Part shown: piece after piece, positions 19,886 through 29,084 of the stretch
Position numbering within the stretch: the stretch's first letter is position 1
Layout of the letters: every line of letters begins with the position of its first letter
DNA from: Flavobacterium sp. KS-LB2
Lineage (GTDB): Bacteria; Bacteroidota; Bacteroidia; Flavobacteriales; Flavobacteriaceae
Reading direction: 5' to 3'
Assembly (NCBI RefSeq): GCF_036895565.1
Contig: NZ_CP145904.1
Span: 1,860,001-1,924,000 of the forward strand
DNA: 64,000 nucleotides
Notes under the pieces: generated by a model
Seen by the model: the letters and a program-made list of their open reading frames with translations, nothing else
The model's database searches: none
What the model was told of the DNA's origin: nothing
Position numbers and translations under genes: made by a program

Positions 19886-20719
19886 CTAATCAATATGAAT
19901 TGCTAAAATTGGAATTTCAAAATTGGTAGCTATTTTTTTTGTTAAACTTGGTTTGAAAATGCCTTCAAAAAAACCTCTTTTATAAGTAAGCATTGTCAGA
20001 ATATCTACATCTTTATACATTATAAAATCCAGAATCGTTTCTTTAACTTCATCACTTGTAATCACAAAGAACTCAACAGCTTCATTTATAAATTCTTCTT
20101 CCCATTTTGCTACAGTATCCTTAGAAACATCAGAATCACTGGTTTTTACATATAAACATTTGACCTTGGCTTTTGTTTTTTTGGCAATATCCAAAACCAT
20201 TTTTAATGCTTTTTTATCTTTAGCTCTAAAGCGAGTTGTAAAACCAATAACTTCTATTTTTTTAAATTTTGCTTCTTCAGGGACGCATAGCATAGGCACA
20301 TCAATTCCAGCGATTACTGATCCTGCATTAGTCCCAACAAAAAAAGCATCCCAACCAGTAGCCCCAGAAGTACCCATGATTACAAAATCTATTTTGTCTT
20401 CTTTAATGGATCTTTTTATATTAAACAGTAATTCTCCATCCATAAGCCTGTGTGTCATTTTTATTTTATCCAAATGACGCTCTTCGGCAATGGCACGTAA
20501 TTTTGGAACTTCGTCCTTGAACATATCAAATTGAGATAATTCTAATGAATCATAGATAACCGCATAATTTTCAGGAAAAAACTGATTATCATATATTGGC
20601 AATTGAAAGGTGTGCAATAAAACGAGTTCTCCCTGAACTATTTTTGCAAATTCTAAAGCATGGACAAAAGCATTTGTAGCAACTTCAGAAAAATCTGTTG
20701 GAAATAGAATTTTTTTCAT
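19886..20719 (-). CDS. Universal stress protein (tandem Usp domains), copy 1
   Basis: A 277-residue UspA-family protein: MKKILFPTDFSEVATNAF at the start, and an ATP-loop-like GTSGATGWDAFFVGTNAGSVI near residue 117-140. The second half repeats the fold in degenerate form and ends in PILAIHID. It is a paralogue of the next gene (20799-21629): same length, same start and same GATG motif. Two-domain Usp proteins respond to stress or energy limitation. The 79-nt gap to the upstream copy permits cotranscription. Confidence 0.93.
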   Translation of the reverse strand: MKKILFPTDFSEVATNAFVHALEFAKIVQGELVLLHTFQLPIYDNQFFPENYAVIYDSLELSQFDMFKDEVPKLRAIAEERHLDKIKMTHRLMDGELLFNIKRSIKEDKIDFVIMGTSGATGWDAFFVGTNAGSVIAGIDVPMLCVPEEAKFKKIEVIGFTTRFRAKDKKALKMVLDIAKKTKAKVKCLYVKTSDSDVSKDTVAKWEEEFINEAVEFFVITSDEVKETILDFIMYKDVDILTMLTYKRGFFEGIFKPSLTKKIATNFEIPILAIHID

Positions 20720-20798
20720 TTTATTAAGTATTAAACAGTTCGTATATAAAAAAGTTTAGCTTTTTCTTTCGATTAATTAAATAATATCTAAGTTAAAT

Positions 20799-21629
20799 TC
20801 ATTCGTGTATCGCTAAAATAGGTACATTGACATGAAAAGTTAATTTTTTTGAGAGACTGATTTTAAATAATTTTTCAAAGAAATTTTTATGATATACGTG
20901 CATCGCAATCATATTAATTTTATGTAAATCGATGAAATTTAAAATTATGCCTTCAACATCATCACCTGAAATAGAATGTAAAACAATGTTATGATTTTTA
21001 ATTAAATCATTCCAATCTTCCATTTGGTTGTTCTTACTTTCACGCTGAGGCGATGCTATATGCAAACAATCAATATGAGCTTGAAATACTTTGGATAAAG
21101 CCATTACATGCTTAAAAGATTCGATATCGTCAGATTTGTATTCAGTGATAAAAAGTAAGTTTTTAATAGGTTGGTATTTGCAACGCTCTGGAATGGCTAG
21201 AACAACAGCTTTTACGTCATTCATTACTTTTGTGGCAACAGTTCCTAAAAAAGTCTCTTTTAAACCCGTCGCACCTTTAGTTCCCATTACAATAAAGTCT
21301 ATATTTTCATGCTTAGTAATTTTTTCAATTTCATGAATCAAATTCCCTAAAATTAGAACATGACTTATTTTTACTTTATCCAAGTTATTTTCTTCAGCAA
21401 TCTCCCTTAAAACAGGAACTTCATCTTTGTAGTTTTCAAAACTACTCAACTCTGCAACGTCATAAATTTCATGTAAGTATTCTGAAACATTGACATAATT
21501 TGCCTGTGGTAATTGATAAACATGCATAGTAATAATCTCAGCATCTATAGAGTCAGCTAGTTTTAATGCGTAAATAAATGCATTTTTTGATACCTCTGAA
21601 AAGTCTGTTGGAAATAAAATTTTTTTCAT
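20799..21629 (-). CDS. Universal stress protein (tandem Usp domains), copy 2
   Basis: A 276-residue UspA-family protein starting MKKILFPTDFSEVSKNAF. The open frame extends nine codons upstream to 21656, but homology to its neighbour begins at the Met used here. The ATP-loop-like motif is GTKGATGLKETFLGTVATKVM. The C-terminal half is diverged and ends PILAIHE. It is the upstream member of a tandem duplicated pair. Confidence 0.92.
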   Translation of the reverse strand: MKKILFPTDFSEVSKNAFIYALKLADSIDAEIITMHVYQLPQANYVNVSEYLHEIYDVAELSSFENYKDEVPVLREIAEENNLDKVKISHVLILGNLIHEIEKITKHENIDFIVMGTKGATGLKETFLGTVATKVMNDVKAVVLAIPERCKYQPIKNLLFITEYKSDDIESFKHVMALSKVFQAHIDCLHIASPQRESKNNQMEDWNDLIKNHNIVLHSISGDDVEGIILNFIDLHKINMIAMHVYHKNFFEKLFKISLSKKLTFHVNVPILAIHE

Positions 21630-21758
21630 AATACAAACTAATTTATTGAAAATCAATAATCTATATAAATTTACGAAAGAAAAAATAAAATAATATGATA
21701 ATTGTCAGTTAAGTGAATTTTTAACAAAAAATAAAGTTAATGGTTTAATAAGCAGGTC

Positions 21759-21788
21759 TTGTTGCCTTATCTATTTTACTTACTTTTG
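21759..21788 (+). promoter_or_regulatory. mnmE promoter
   Basis: TTG, 19 nt, TACTTTTG followed by CA. Expected transcription start is about 21795, giving a leader of roughly 13 nt before the ATG at 21808. This rules against the in-frame TTG at 21796 as the start codon. Confidence 0.75.
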
Positions 21789-21807
21789 CATAAAATTGAA
21801 TACAAGT

Positions 21808-23196
21808 ATGATATCACAAGATTCCATAGTAGCACTAGCAACTCCTTCAGGAGCCGGAGCAATAGCCGTAATCCGAATTTCCGGCGAAAATGCCATTACT
21901 ATTGGTGATTCTGTTTTTCGATCCATCAAAAACAAAAGTTTAACAACACAAAAAACACATACCTTACACCTTGGCCATATTGTGGACAATACCAAAACTT
22001 TGGACGAAGTGTTGGTATCCATTTTCAAAGGACCAAATTCGTATACTGGAGAAAATACAATTGAAATTTCTTGTCACGGTTCTACTTATATACAGCAACA
22101 AATTATCCAGTTATTGCTTAGAAAAGGTTGCCGCATGGCCGATGCGGGCGAGTTTACCCTAAGAGCATTCTTGAACGGCAAACTCGATTTATCGCAGGCA
22201 GAAGCAGTAGCCGATTTAATTTCATCCGATAATGAGGCGTCACACCAAATTGCGATGCAGCAAATGCGTGGCGGTTTTAGCAATGAAATTGCAAAACTTC
22301 GTGAAGAACTATTAAATTTTGCTTCATTAATCGAACTCGAATTAGACTTTGCCGAAGAAGATGTTGAATTTGCAGATAGAACTCAATTTCATGAATTATT
22401 GAACCGAATAGAATTTGTTCTGAAACGCCTCATCGATTCATTTGCAGTAGGAAATGTTATTAAAAACGGCATTCCCGTAGCGATTGTAGGTGAACCCAAT
22501 GTGGGAAAATCGACGCTTTTGAATGCTTTATTAAATGAAGAACGCGCCATAGTATCTGAAATTGCAGGAACGACACGCGATACTATTGAAGATGAATTGG
22601 TGATAGGCGGTATAGGATTCAGATTCATCGATACAGCTGGAATTCGGGAAACCGAAGATGTAGTAGAAAGCATTGGAATCAAAAAAACATTCGAAAAAAT
22701 AGAGCAAGCCCAAGTAGTCGTTTTTCTATTTGATAGTTCCGAGTTTAAAGTTTCAGGTTTAAAGTTAAAAGTAGAACTGGAAAAAATTAAGAATCAGTTT
22801 CCATTGAAACCTCTTGTAATTATAGGTAACAAAGCCGACAAATTAGAAGAAAATGAAATTGAAAATTTAAGAAATGAAATTCCTGAAATCTTACTTATTT
22901 CTGCCAAAGAAAAACTAGGTGTTGAGGATTTAAAAAATCAACTACTATCCTTTGTAAATACCGGAGCATTACGAAATAACGAAACAATCGTTACTAATAC
23001 AAGGCATTACGATTCTTTACTAAAAGCTTTAGATGAAATACAAAAAGTGAAATTTGGTCTTGAAACGAACTTGTCAAGTGACTTAATGGCGCTTGATATT
23101 CGGGAAGCGTTGTATCATTTTGGGATGATTACAGGTCAAGTTACTAATGATGAATTGTTAGGTAATATATTTGCTAATTTCTGCATCGGAAAGTAA
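21808..23196 (+). CDS. mnmE: tRNA uridine-5-carboxymethylaminomethyl synthesis GTPase MnmE
   Basis: A 462-residue GTPase that, with MnmG, modifies U34 of tRNAs. The N-terminal tetrahydrofolate-binding domain starts ISQDSIVALATPSGAGAIAVIR. The helical domain is interrupted by a G domain with G1 GEPNVGKST, G2 region GTTRD, G3 DTAGIRE and G4 NKAD. It ends FCIGK with the catalytic Cys three residues from the end. An in-frame TTG at 21796 is possible but lies at the predicted transcription start. A short Lys-rich stretch after residue 311 coincides with a repeat-like DNA tract (see 22743-22770). Confidence 0.97.
   Translation: MISQDSIVALATPSGAGAIAVIRISGENAITIGDSVFRSIKNKSLTTQKTHTLHLGHIVDNTKTLDEVLVSIFKGPNSYTGENTIEISCHGSTYIQQQIIQLLLRKGCRMADAGEFTLRAFLNGKLDLSQAEAVADLISSDNEASHQIAMQQMRGGFSNEIAKLREELLNFASLIELELDFAEEDVEFADRTQFHELLNRIEFVLKRLIDSFAVGNVIKNGIPVAIVGEPNVGKSTLLNALLNEERAIVSEIAGTTRDTIEDELVIGGIGFRFIDTAGIRETEDVVESIGIKKTFEKIEQAQVVVFLFDSSEFKVSGLKLKVELEKIKNQFPLKPLVIIGNKADKLEENEIENLRNEIPEILLISAKEKLGVEDLKNQLLSFVNTGALRNNETIVTNTRHYDSLLKALDEIQKVKFGLETNLSSDLMALDIREALYHFGMITGQVTNDELLGNIFANFCIGK
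22743..22770. repeat. Heptad repeat-like tract within mnmE
   Basis: The DNA reads GTTTAAAGTTTCAGG then TTTAAAGTTAAAAG, closely resembling the spacer repeat at 13225-13293. It encodes FKVSGLKLKV in the loop after beta-strand FLFDSS of the G domain, where length variation should be tolerated. Whether this is an insertion depends on comparison with other MnmE proteins. Confidence 0.5.
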
Positions 23197-23238
23197 TTTT
23201 TACTAGAACTTTAAATAAATTTATTGTACGGCTTTTTT

Positions 23239-23328
23239 CGCTATACACTGCAAGTCTGCCGTCATTGTACTAAAAATAGAAACCCAAAATAAGCTTCTCC
23301 AAAAAATTGGGAAGCGCTTTTTTGGGTT
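23239..23328 (+). repeat. Partial structured repeat and hairpin after mnmE
   Basis: CGCTATACACTGCAAGTC at 23239-23256 resembles the start of the structured repeat copies (CGCTATCCG... and CTATTCGCTACAAGTC). Behind it, AACCCAAAA at 23281 pairs with TTTTTGGGTT ending at 23328, with an inner AAGCTTC/GAAGCGCTT arm. The hairpin could act as an mnmE 3' end. The relation to the other copies is tentative. Confidence 0.4.
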
Positions 23329-23454
23329 GTGTTTTTTACCGTCGCCAGCTTTATAAGTTTCATGACTATCATGAGTAGTGAACTCTTTTACAAAACCATA
23401 AAATTTCTAAAGCCAATAAAATGCTTAACCAATAAAAAATGGTATCTTTAATGT

Positions 23455-24603
23455 ATGAAAAAGCATCATACTATCATCATAGCTGGAGCCGGAGGAATAG
23501 CCGAAGCTGTTGCTTTGTTACTAGTAGAATGGAGCGAAATCACTCCATCCCTTTTTATTGGTGACAGAACCCATACAAAAGCAAAGAAAGTAGCCCAATG
23601 GATTCAGGATGGAACAACAAAAACCTGCTCCGTTACTGCTTTTCACCTCGATGAGAAAGAACTTACCGATGAAATGAAAACGATATTCTTACAAGGCGCT
23701 ATTATCTTGGATTGCCTTCCGGGTAGTCAAGCCCCAAGAATAGCACAGTTTGCCAAAGACTTTAACCTTCATTACGCCAACCTTACAGAATATGTTTCTG
23801 AAACTAAAGAGATAATCGCATTGGCAAAAGATGCTAAAACTGGTTTTATGCTTCAAACTGGGTTAGCTCCAGGTTATATAGATGTACTAGCCAATAGTCT
23901 TTATCAACAGTTTTGCATAGACTTTGAAGTAGATACAGTAGATAAGCTGGAATTTAAAGTTGGAGCACTTACCAATAATGCTGTTGCACCACATTTTTAC
24001 GGATTCACTTGGAGTCCAGTAGGTGTGGCTACTGAATATCTAGAAGATACCATTGTCTTAAGGGATTTTAAAAAAACTACACTACCCTCTTTGTCTGAAA
24101 GAAAAACCATTATTATTAATGGAATCACATATGAAGAAGATCTTACTTCAGGAGGTGCAGCAGATTTACCTGATGCCTTATCTGGAAAAGTGCGTTCCTT
24201 AGATTACAAAACCTTGCGCCATCCTGGTCATTATGCTTGGGTTCAAGAGCAAATTTCTACAATAATGAATAAACAGGATACAATAAAAAGCCTACAAGAC
24301 AAAATGGAGGCAATAATCCCTCACATAGAAGATGACAAAATTGTTTTGTATGTAGCTGTTGAAGGTAAAGATGCAACCGGAATGTTGCGAAGACGCGAAA
24401 TTGCAAAATGCATTCTTCCTCAAAAAGTGGGGAAACATCAATTGAGAGCCATTCAAACTACTACCGCAGCACCACTAGCACAAGCAGCTCAATTACTCCT
24501 TGAAACACCTCATAATGGAGTTGTATTACAAGGTCAAATTGATACAAAGTCTTTTTTGAATGGGAATTATATTGCAAATGTCTACGAAAAAATACAACTA
24601 TAA
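23455..24603 (+). CDS. Saccharopine dehydrogenase family protein
   Basis: A 382-residue NAD(P)-dependent enzyme with an N-terminal Rossmann fold (IIIAGAGGIAEAVALLL), DCLPGSQAPRIAQFAKDF, and LQTGLAPGYIDVLANSL, which matches the substrate region of saccharopine dehydrogenase and lysine 6-dehydrogenase proteins. In this family such proteins take part in lysine catabolism or carboxynorspermidine-type reactions; the exact substrate is not evident. It is transcribed alone, with only a weak TATCTTTA box at the start. Confidence 0.85.
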   Translation: MKKHHTIIIAGAGGIAEAVALLLVEWSEITPSLFIGDRTHTKAKKVAQWIQDGTTKTCSVTAFHLDEKELTDEMKTIFLQGAIILDCLPGSQAPRIAQFAKDFNLHYANLTEYVSETKEIIALAKDAKTGFMLQTGLAPGYIDVLANSLYQQFCIDFEVDTVDKLEFKVGALTNNAVAPHFYGFTWSPVGVATEYLEDTIVLRDFKKTTLPSLSERKTIIINGITYEEDLTSGGAADLPDALSGKVRSLDYKTLRHPGHYAWVQEQISTIMNKQDTIKSLQDKMEAIIPHIEDDKIVLYVAVEGKDATGMLRRREIAKCILPQKVGKHQLRAIQTTTAAPLAQAAQLLLETPHNGVVLQGQIDTKSFLNGNYIANVYEKIQL

Positions 24604-24752
24604 CAATTACTATAAAAACATTTTACCAAAACTTTAGAAAAACAATTTTCTGCTGCCTTATCGCAATTTATGAATTTGAAGTAATAGAAATCCCATACTT
24701 TAATTAACAATCTATAAATAGAAGACATAAAAGATACACTTTTTTTTTAGAA

Positions 24753-25345
24753 CTAATCACTTTTCAGCCAACCCGTAATACTCATTCTAGTATTTTGGTT
24801 AACCAAAACTTCATGCACTAATTCATCACTTTTGAATAAAACGGTTTTGCCTTGAGTAGGTACTATTTTCTGATTGTTGTTGAGTTGATGAATCAGTAAT
24901 TCGCCACCGTCACTTTCTTGCCAATTACTCTTCAAATAACTAATTATGGAGTATTTTATACTGGGAATATTCTTGAATTGATTCAGATATTTCAAATAAA
25001 AATCACCCGACTCATACAACGAATAATGAAATTTATAACCCGTTATTCCAACATAACAACTTTGGTTCAGATAGATAATAAATGCTTCTATTTGAGCAAA
25101 AAATTCATTTTCGAATGCGTTATTGTGCTTTTTATCCAACCAATAAATAGAATCACTTCGCACCGCGCTATCGTAAGAAATAGACTCTGAGTTGCCAGTT
25201 CCTGCTTCAATCAATAAACTTTGTTGGTTTAAGGCAAGTAAATTTTGTTTTAAGCTGTTGGCCAAAGTATCATTTAAAAATGTTCGGATATTCCAACATT
25301 ATTTTCAATATGAGAGGTAATTAAATCCTCAAAGCTATTTTTCAT
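24753..25345 (-). pseudogene. Decayed 2OG-Fe(II) oxygenase (prolyl 4-hydroxylase-like)
   Basis: The open frame (24753-25265) has no ATG start. It continues upstream in another frame from an ATG at 25343-25345 (MKNSFEDLITSHIENNVG...). A single missing base in the A-run at 25276-25280 explains the break: restoring it gives EHFLNDTLANSLKQNLL, which fits the family. The iron-binding H-x-D is also replaced: KYLNQF stands where related proteins have KHLDQF (His to Tyr, Asp to Asn, each one transition). The distal His (DELVHEVL) and the 2OG-binding Arg (RMSITGW) remain. Together these suggest a non-functional relic. The frameshift alone could be a sequencing error. Confidence 0.8.
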
Positions 25346-25490
25346 GTCTGTTTTTGATGACTAAAATACTGCCAACGGTCCAAGGCAGGCTAAAACAAAG
25401 TGGTAATACCTAATTCTGAAATAAATAAAAATTTATATTTAGAATTCACCTCTTTTTAAAAACAGAAAGAATATAAACACAATATAAATT

Positions 25491-25543
25491 TTAAAAAAAA
25501 AATCATTTAAGAAACTACAAAATAGGAATTTCTTAAATGATTT
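25491..25543 (-). terminator. Terminator of the MoxR/VWA genes
   Basis: A 15-bp perfect inverted repeat (AAATCATTTAAGAAA with its complement) with a 14-nt loop. On the minus strand it is followed by about ten T. It lies just behind the MoxR stop codon. Confidence 0.88.
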
Positions 25544-25566
25544 ATAGGGTAGAAAATGTTTGCTAT

Positions 25567-27030
25567 CTATAATTTACTAATAAAGCTTCCGTAAATATCC
25601 TTGAACTGATAGCCTTCGGAGAAACGGTCTTTGCTCAGTTTTTTATATTCAACCAATCCCCAAAGAATAAATTCTTTCATGAAGAATTTATCTTCTTTTT
25701 CCAGTTGAGGCTGATATTTCTTGATTAAAACTTCAAGCGGAACAATACTTCCCAAGATTCTTTCATATTCTTCATTCGAACAATCGTCTAATAATTCGAA
25801 ACCACTTTCAGCGAAAAACCATTCAATAATATCCGTGTAGACTGTTTTTTCATTTTGTTTTTCCAGTTTTTCAATTTTTGGAAAATAAGCCGGGAAAAAA
25901 GTATGAATCGCATCGCCTAATAGATGTTGTGCCACAACGGCTGCTCCCTCCTGCTCACCTTCATAAACCAATTCTACTTTACCGGTTATGGCAGGAATAA
26001 TTCCCATAAAATCAGACAAACGCAACGTGGTTTTATCGTCTCCAGACTTCAAAGCCCTTCTTTCTGCTGTGCTTAATAAATTCTCAAAAGCCGTTATACT
26101 CAATCGAGCACTTACTCCGCTTTTGTTATCAATATATTCGCTTTCGCGTGCTTCAAAACTAATTTGTTCTAATAAATCCCTGGCTAACGAAGGCACGTAA
26201 ACCATATCGCTTTGTGTTACATCCAGTTTAGCTTCCTGTTCTGTAATGGTTCTGGCAATTTTTATCGAATCAGGGTAATGGGTTAGAATTTGGGAACCAA
26301 TTCTGTCTTTTAATGGTGTTACAATACTACCACGATTGGTATAATCCTCTGGATTTGCAGTGAAAACAAATTGCATATCCAGTGGCATTCTTAATTTAAA
26401 ACCACGAATTTGGATATCGCCTTCTTGTAGAATATTAAATAGAGCAACTTGAATACGCGCCTGTAAATCTGGCAATTCGTTGATTACAAAAATACATCGA
26501 TTCGCTCTTGGTATCATCCCAAAATGGATTACACGATCATCCGCATACGACAATTTCAAATTCGCAGCTTTTATTGGATCGACATCACCTATTAAATCTG
26601 CAACGGTAACATCTGGCGTGGCTAATTTTTCGAAAAAACGATCGCTTCTGTGCAACCATGAAATGGGAGTTTCATCTCCTTTGATTTCAATTATGTCTTT
26701 GGCAAAACGAGAAATGGGATTCAAAGGGTCATCATTGATTTCGGAACCCGTCACAAACGGAATGTACTCGTCTAATAATTCGATCATTTTACGTGCCAAT
26801 CTGGTTTTGGCTTGACCACGAAGCCCCAACAAATTTATGTTGTGACGCGATAAGATAGCGCGTTCTAATTCTGGAATAACTGTGTTTTCAAACCCATGAA
26901 CGCCTTCGAAGGTAGGCTTTCCTGATTTTATTTTTTCTCTTAGGTTAGCACGCAATTCATCTTTAATGCTTTTGCTTTCATAACCTGATTTTTTTAATTC
27001 GCCTAGTGTTTTTATATTGTCTATTTTCAT
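25567..27030 (-). CDS. MoxR/magnesium-chelatase-like AAA+ ATPase
   Basis: A 487-residue AAA+ protein. Its Walker A is GLRGQAKTR (Lys and Thr kept), Walker B lies at RCIFVINELPDL, and sensor-1 is at FTANPEDYTNRG. A helix-2 insert (DETPISWLHRSDRFFEKLATPDVTV) precedes the VADLIGDVDP segment, as in magnesium chelatase subunit I and related MoxR ATPases. Such ATPases pair with a VWA protein to remodel or load metal into clients. The VWA gene lies immediately upstream (42 nt), so the two likely form one machine. The client is not identifiable here. Confidence 0.92.
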   Translation of the reverse strand: MKIDNIKTLGELKKSGYESKSIKDELRANLREKIKSGKPTFEGVHGFENTVIPELERAILSRHNINLLGLRGQAKTRLARKMIELLDEYIPFVTGSEINDDPLNPISRFAKDIIEIKGDETPISWLHRSDRFFEKLATPDVTVADLIGDVDPIKAANLKLSYADDRVIHFGMIPRANRCIFVINELPDLQARIQVALFNILQEGDIQIRGFKLRMPLDMQFVFTANPEDYTNRGSIVTPLKDRIGSQILTHYPDSIKIARTITEQEAKLDVTQSDMVYVPSLARDLLEQISFEARESEYIDNKSGVSARLSITAFENLLSTAERRALKSGDDKTTLRLSDFMGIIPAITGKVELVYEGEQEGAAVVAQHLLGDAIHTFFPAYFPKIEKLEKQNEKTVYTDIIEWFFAESGFELLDDCSNEEYERILGSIVPLEVLIKKYQPQLEKEDKFFMKEFILWGLVEYKKLSKDRFSEGYQFKDIYGSFISKL

Positions 27031-27072
27031 GTTTTTGAATTGTCTTTCGTCTTGTTTCTTTTCTATAATCCT

Positions 27073-28191
27073 TTATTTTATTCTCTTCTTACGATTGGTT
27101 TCGTAATCTTCAAAAATCATTTCGCCCAGTCCTTTCAATCCGGTGTAAAATGCTTTTCCTTGATTTGATTCGGTGAACTTATTTACAAATTTTTGCAAAT
27201 AAGGATCATTGGCAATCATAAAAGTAGTAATTGGAATGTGTAATTTTCGAGCCTGTTGCGCCTGATTGTAGCACTTATCCACTATGTATTCGTCAAGTCC
27301 ATTGCTATTCATATAATAAGAACCATCTTTTTCGCGCACACAACTCGGTTTTCCATCGGTAATCATGAAAATTTGTTTGTTGGTATTTCGCTTTCGACGT
27401 AAAATGTCCATTGCTAATTGCAAACCGGCAACCGTATTGGTATGAAAAGGGCCTACTTTCAAATATGGTAAATCCCTGATTGCAATGGTCCAAGCATCAT
27501 TCCCAAAAACCAGAATATCTAACGTATCTTTTGGATAACGGGTTGTAATCAATTCAGCAAGAGCCATTGCTACTTTTTTGGCTGGTGTAATTCGGTCTTC
27601 TCCATACAATATCATACTGTGGCTAATATCAATCATCAAAACGGTACTCATTTGGGATTTGTACTGGGTTTCTTCAACAACCAAATCATTTTCGGTCAAC
27701 ATAAAATCGGCTACTCCATTATTGATTTGGGCATTGCGTAAACTCTCAGTCAATGAAATTCGCTCCAATCCATCTCCAAAATGAAATTCCCGAAATTCAC
27801 CAGTATGTTCATCTCCGTTACCGGAATGTTTTGTTTTGTGATTCCCGCTTCCCGATCGTTTTAAGTTACCAAAGATGTTATCTAAAGCTTGTTGCCGAAT
27901 GGCACGCTCCGTCTTAGCAGTAATTCCAATTCCCGAAGTTCCATCGTCTTTGAGTTCGTCACGGATGTAGCCTTTTTTCTTTAAATCTTCTATAAAATCA
28001 TCGATGGTGTAGTGTTCATCGGTGAGTTTATATTCTTTATCTAATTCACGCAACCAATCGATTGCTTCATCAAAATCTCCCGAAGTATGCGTAATTAACT
28101 CTTTGAAAATACCAAAGAGTTTATCAAACGGAGATTGAAATGGTGCTTCGTATTGCTTGAAATAAAATCCTTTTTTATTGTCATTTTTCAT
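27073..28191 (-). CDS. VWA-domain protein paired with the MoxR ATPase
   Basis: A 372-residue protein with a von Willebrand A domain in the C-terminal half. The MIDAS motif D-x-S-x-S is seen as DISHSM, with TDGK further on (MITDGKPS). The N-terminal half is helical and charged. The open frame begins at a TTG six bases earlier; the ATG at 28191 (MKNDNKKGFY) is preferred. It is the first gene of the pair with the MoxR ATPase, as in BchD/BchI-like or RavA/ViaA-like systems, though it is not clearly either. Confidence 0.92.
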   Translation of the reverse strand: MKNDNKKGFYFKQYEAPFQSPFDKLFGIFKELITHTSGDFDEAIDWLRELDKEYKLTDEHYTIDDFIEDLKKKGYIRDELKDDGTSGIGITAKTERAIRQQALDNIFGNLKRSGSGNHKTKHSGNGDEHTGEFREFHFGDGLERISLTESLRNAQINNGVADFMLTENDLVVEETQYKSQMSTVLMIDISHSMILYGEDRITPAKKVAMALAELITTRYPKDTLDILVFGNDAWTIAIRDLPYLKVGPFHTNTVAGLQLAMDILRRKRNTNKQIFMITDGKPSCVREKDGSYYMNSNGLDEYIVDKCYNQAQQARKLHIPITTFMIANDPYLQKFVNKFTESNQGKAFYTGLKGLGEMIFEDYETNRKKRIK

Positions 28192-28283
28192 AGACAATAA
28201 AATTACATTAATAAAAAATGTACTCCGTACAAACGTTTATTAATTTTTAGTTAAAACCAATACTATAAAAAAATATACTGAAG

Positions 28284-28667
28284 CTAATTAAAAAATTGTC
28301 CATCCACATAGAACCAACTTCCTTTTTCGAGTTTGAAAGTCGAAAGTTCATGATGAATTTGTTTTTGAAGTTTGCTGTCTAAAAAATAAGCTTTGAATTC
28401 CACCGTATTTTCTGTAGCATTTATAATTTCTAATTGAAGCCATTGATTACTAGTTGCCCATTTTAGAATTTCAGATTTCGAATAAAACTTTCGCTCGGAA
28501 ATATGGGTTGTAGCCAACAAGTAATCAGCTTGATGCGTTGCATACGCTGAATAACGGGAGCGCATTAATTCTAAAGCTGTTGTTGCTTTTTTAGTCCCAC
28601 TAATAAATGCTTCGCAACATTCCGAGGTGTTTTTTTGAGAACCACAATAGCATTTTATAGGTATCAT
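28284..28667 (-). CDS. YchJ family protein with SEC-C motif
   Basis: A 127-residue protein beginning MIPIKCYCGSQKNTSECCEAFI, a SEC-C-type zinc motif (C-x-C and C-C), followed by the YchJ domain (ALELMRSRYSAYATHQADYLLATTH). The fold is NTF2-like. Family members have no firmly assigned function. It precedes no obvious partner; two small genes follow upstream on the same strand. Confidence 0.92.
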   Translation of the reverse strand: MIPIKCYCGSQKNTSECCEAFISGTKKATTALELMRSRYSAYATHQADYLLATTHISERKFYSKSEILKWATSNQWLQLEIINATENTVEFKAYFLDSKLQKQIHHELSTFKLEKGSWFYVDGQFFN

Positions 28668-28697
28668 TTTATATTTAAAAGTAGAAAATACTAGGAG

Positions 28698-28928
28698 TTA
28701 TAATTGTCCATCAAGTGCAATTATTTTTTGTTGCAATTGATTCAATAATACTTGATACTTACTGATTTCGATAAGATCTTCATCTTCTTCTGCAAAGTCT
28801 AGCAATTCATCTAAATCTTCGCTAATATCAACCAATTTATTATTAGCTTCTTTGCCATTTTTAGCAGCTATTAAATCAATCAGTTCTTGTATGCCTTTTT
28901 TTAAATCTGCAAATTTATTATTTCCCAT
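28698..28928 (-). CDS. Small acidic helical protein
   Basis: A 76-residue protein rich in Glu, Asp and Lys, predicted to form two or three helices (LKKGIQELIDLIAAKNGKEANN, then DELLDFAEEDEDLIEISKYQVL). I do not recognise a family. It begins 30 nt upstream of YchJ and 6 nt behind another small gene, so the three are probably one transcript. Confidence 0.7.
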   Translation of the reverse strand: MGNNKFADLKKGIQELIDLIAAKNGKEANNKLVDISEDLDELLDFAEEDEDLIEISKYQVLLNQLQQKIIALDGQL

Positions 28929-28934
28929 CTTAAA

Positions 28935-29084
28935 TTATTTTTGTGAAGCTTTACTTTCGTTAAACTTTTTTGTGATTTCCTTTAATTTTTCTTTACGCAA
29001 CGCTTCGGCTTGTTTTACTTTATCTTGTGCTTTGTGCAACTTATCGTTATGCTTCTTTATATTTCTTTCGTTATTGCGTCCCAT
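28935..29084 (-). CDS. Very small basic helical protein (49 aa)
   Basis: A 49-residue open frame from ATG (MGRNNERNIKKHNDKLHKAQ) to TAA, rich in Lys, Asn and Gln, with regular charge spacing suggesting one long helix. It shares its start pattern (M-G-N/R-N) with the acidic protein 6 nt behind it. The opposite charges make a pair plausible but this is inference. A box one base off consensus (GAACTTTG) lies about 55 nt upstream. I do not recognise a family. Confidence 0.6.
   Translation of the reverse strand: MGRNNERNIKKHNDKLHKAQDKVKQAEALRKEKLKEITKKFNESKASQK

Noticed and set aside
20160..20477. 105-codon frame opposite the first Usp gene
   Set aside because: It is antisense to a clear Usp domain; codon use follows the sense gene.
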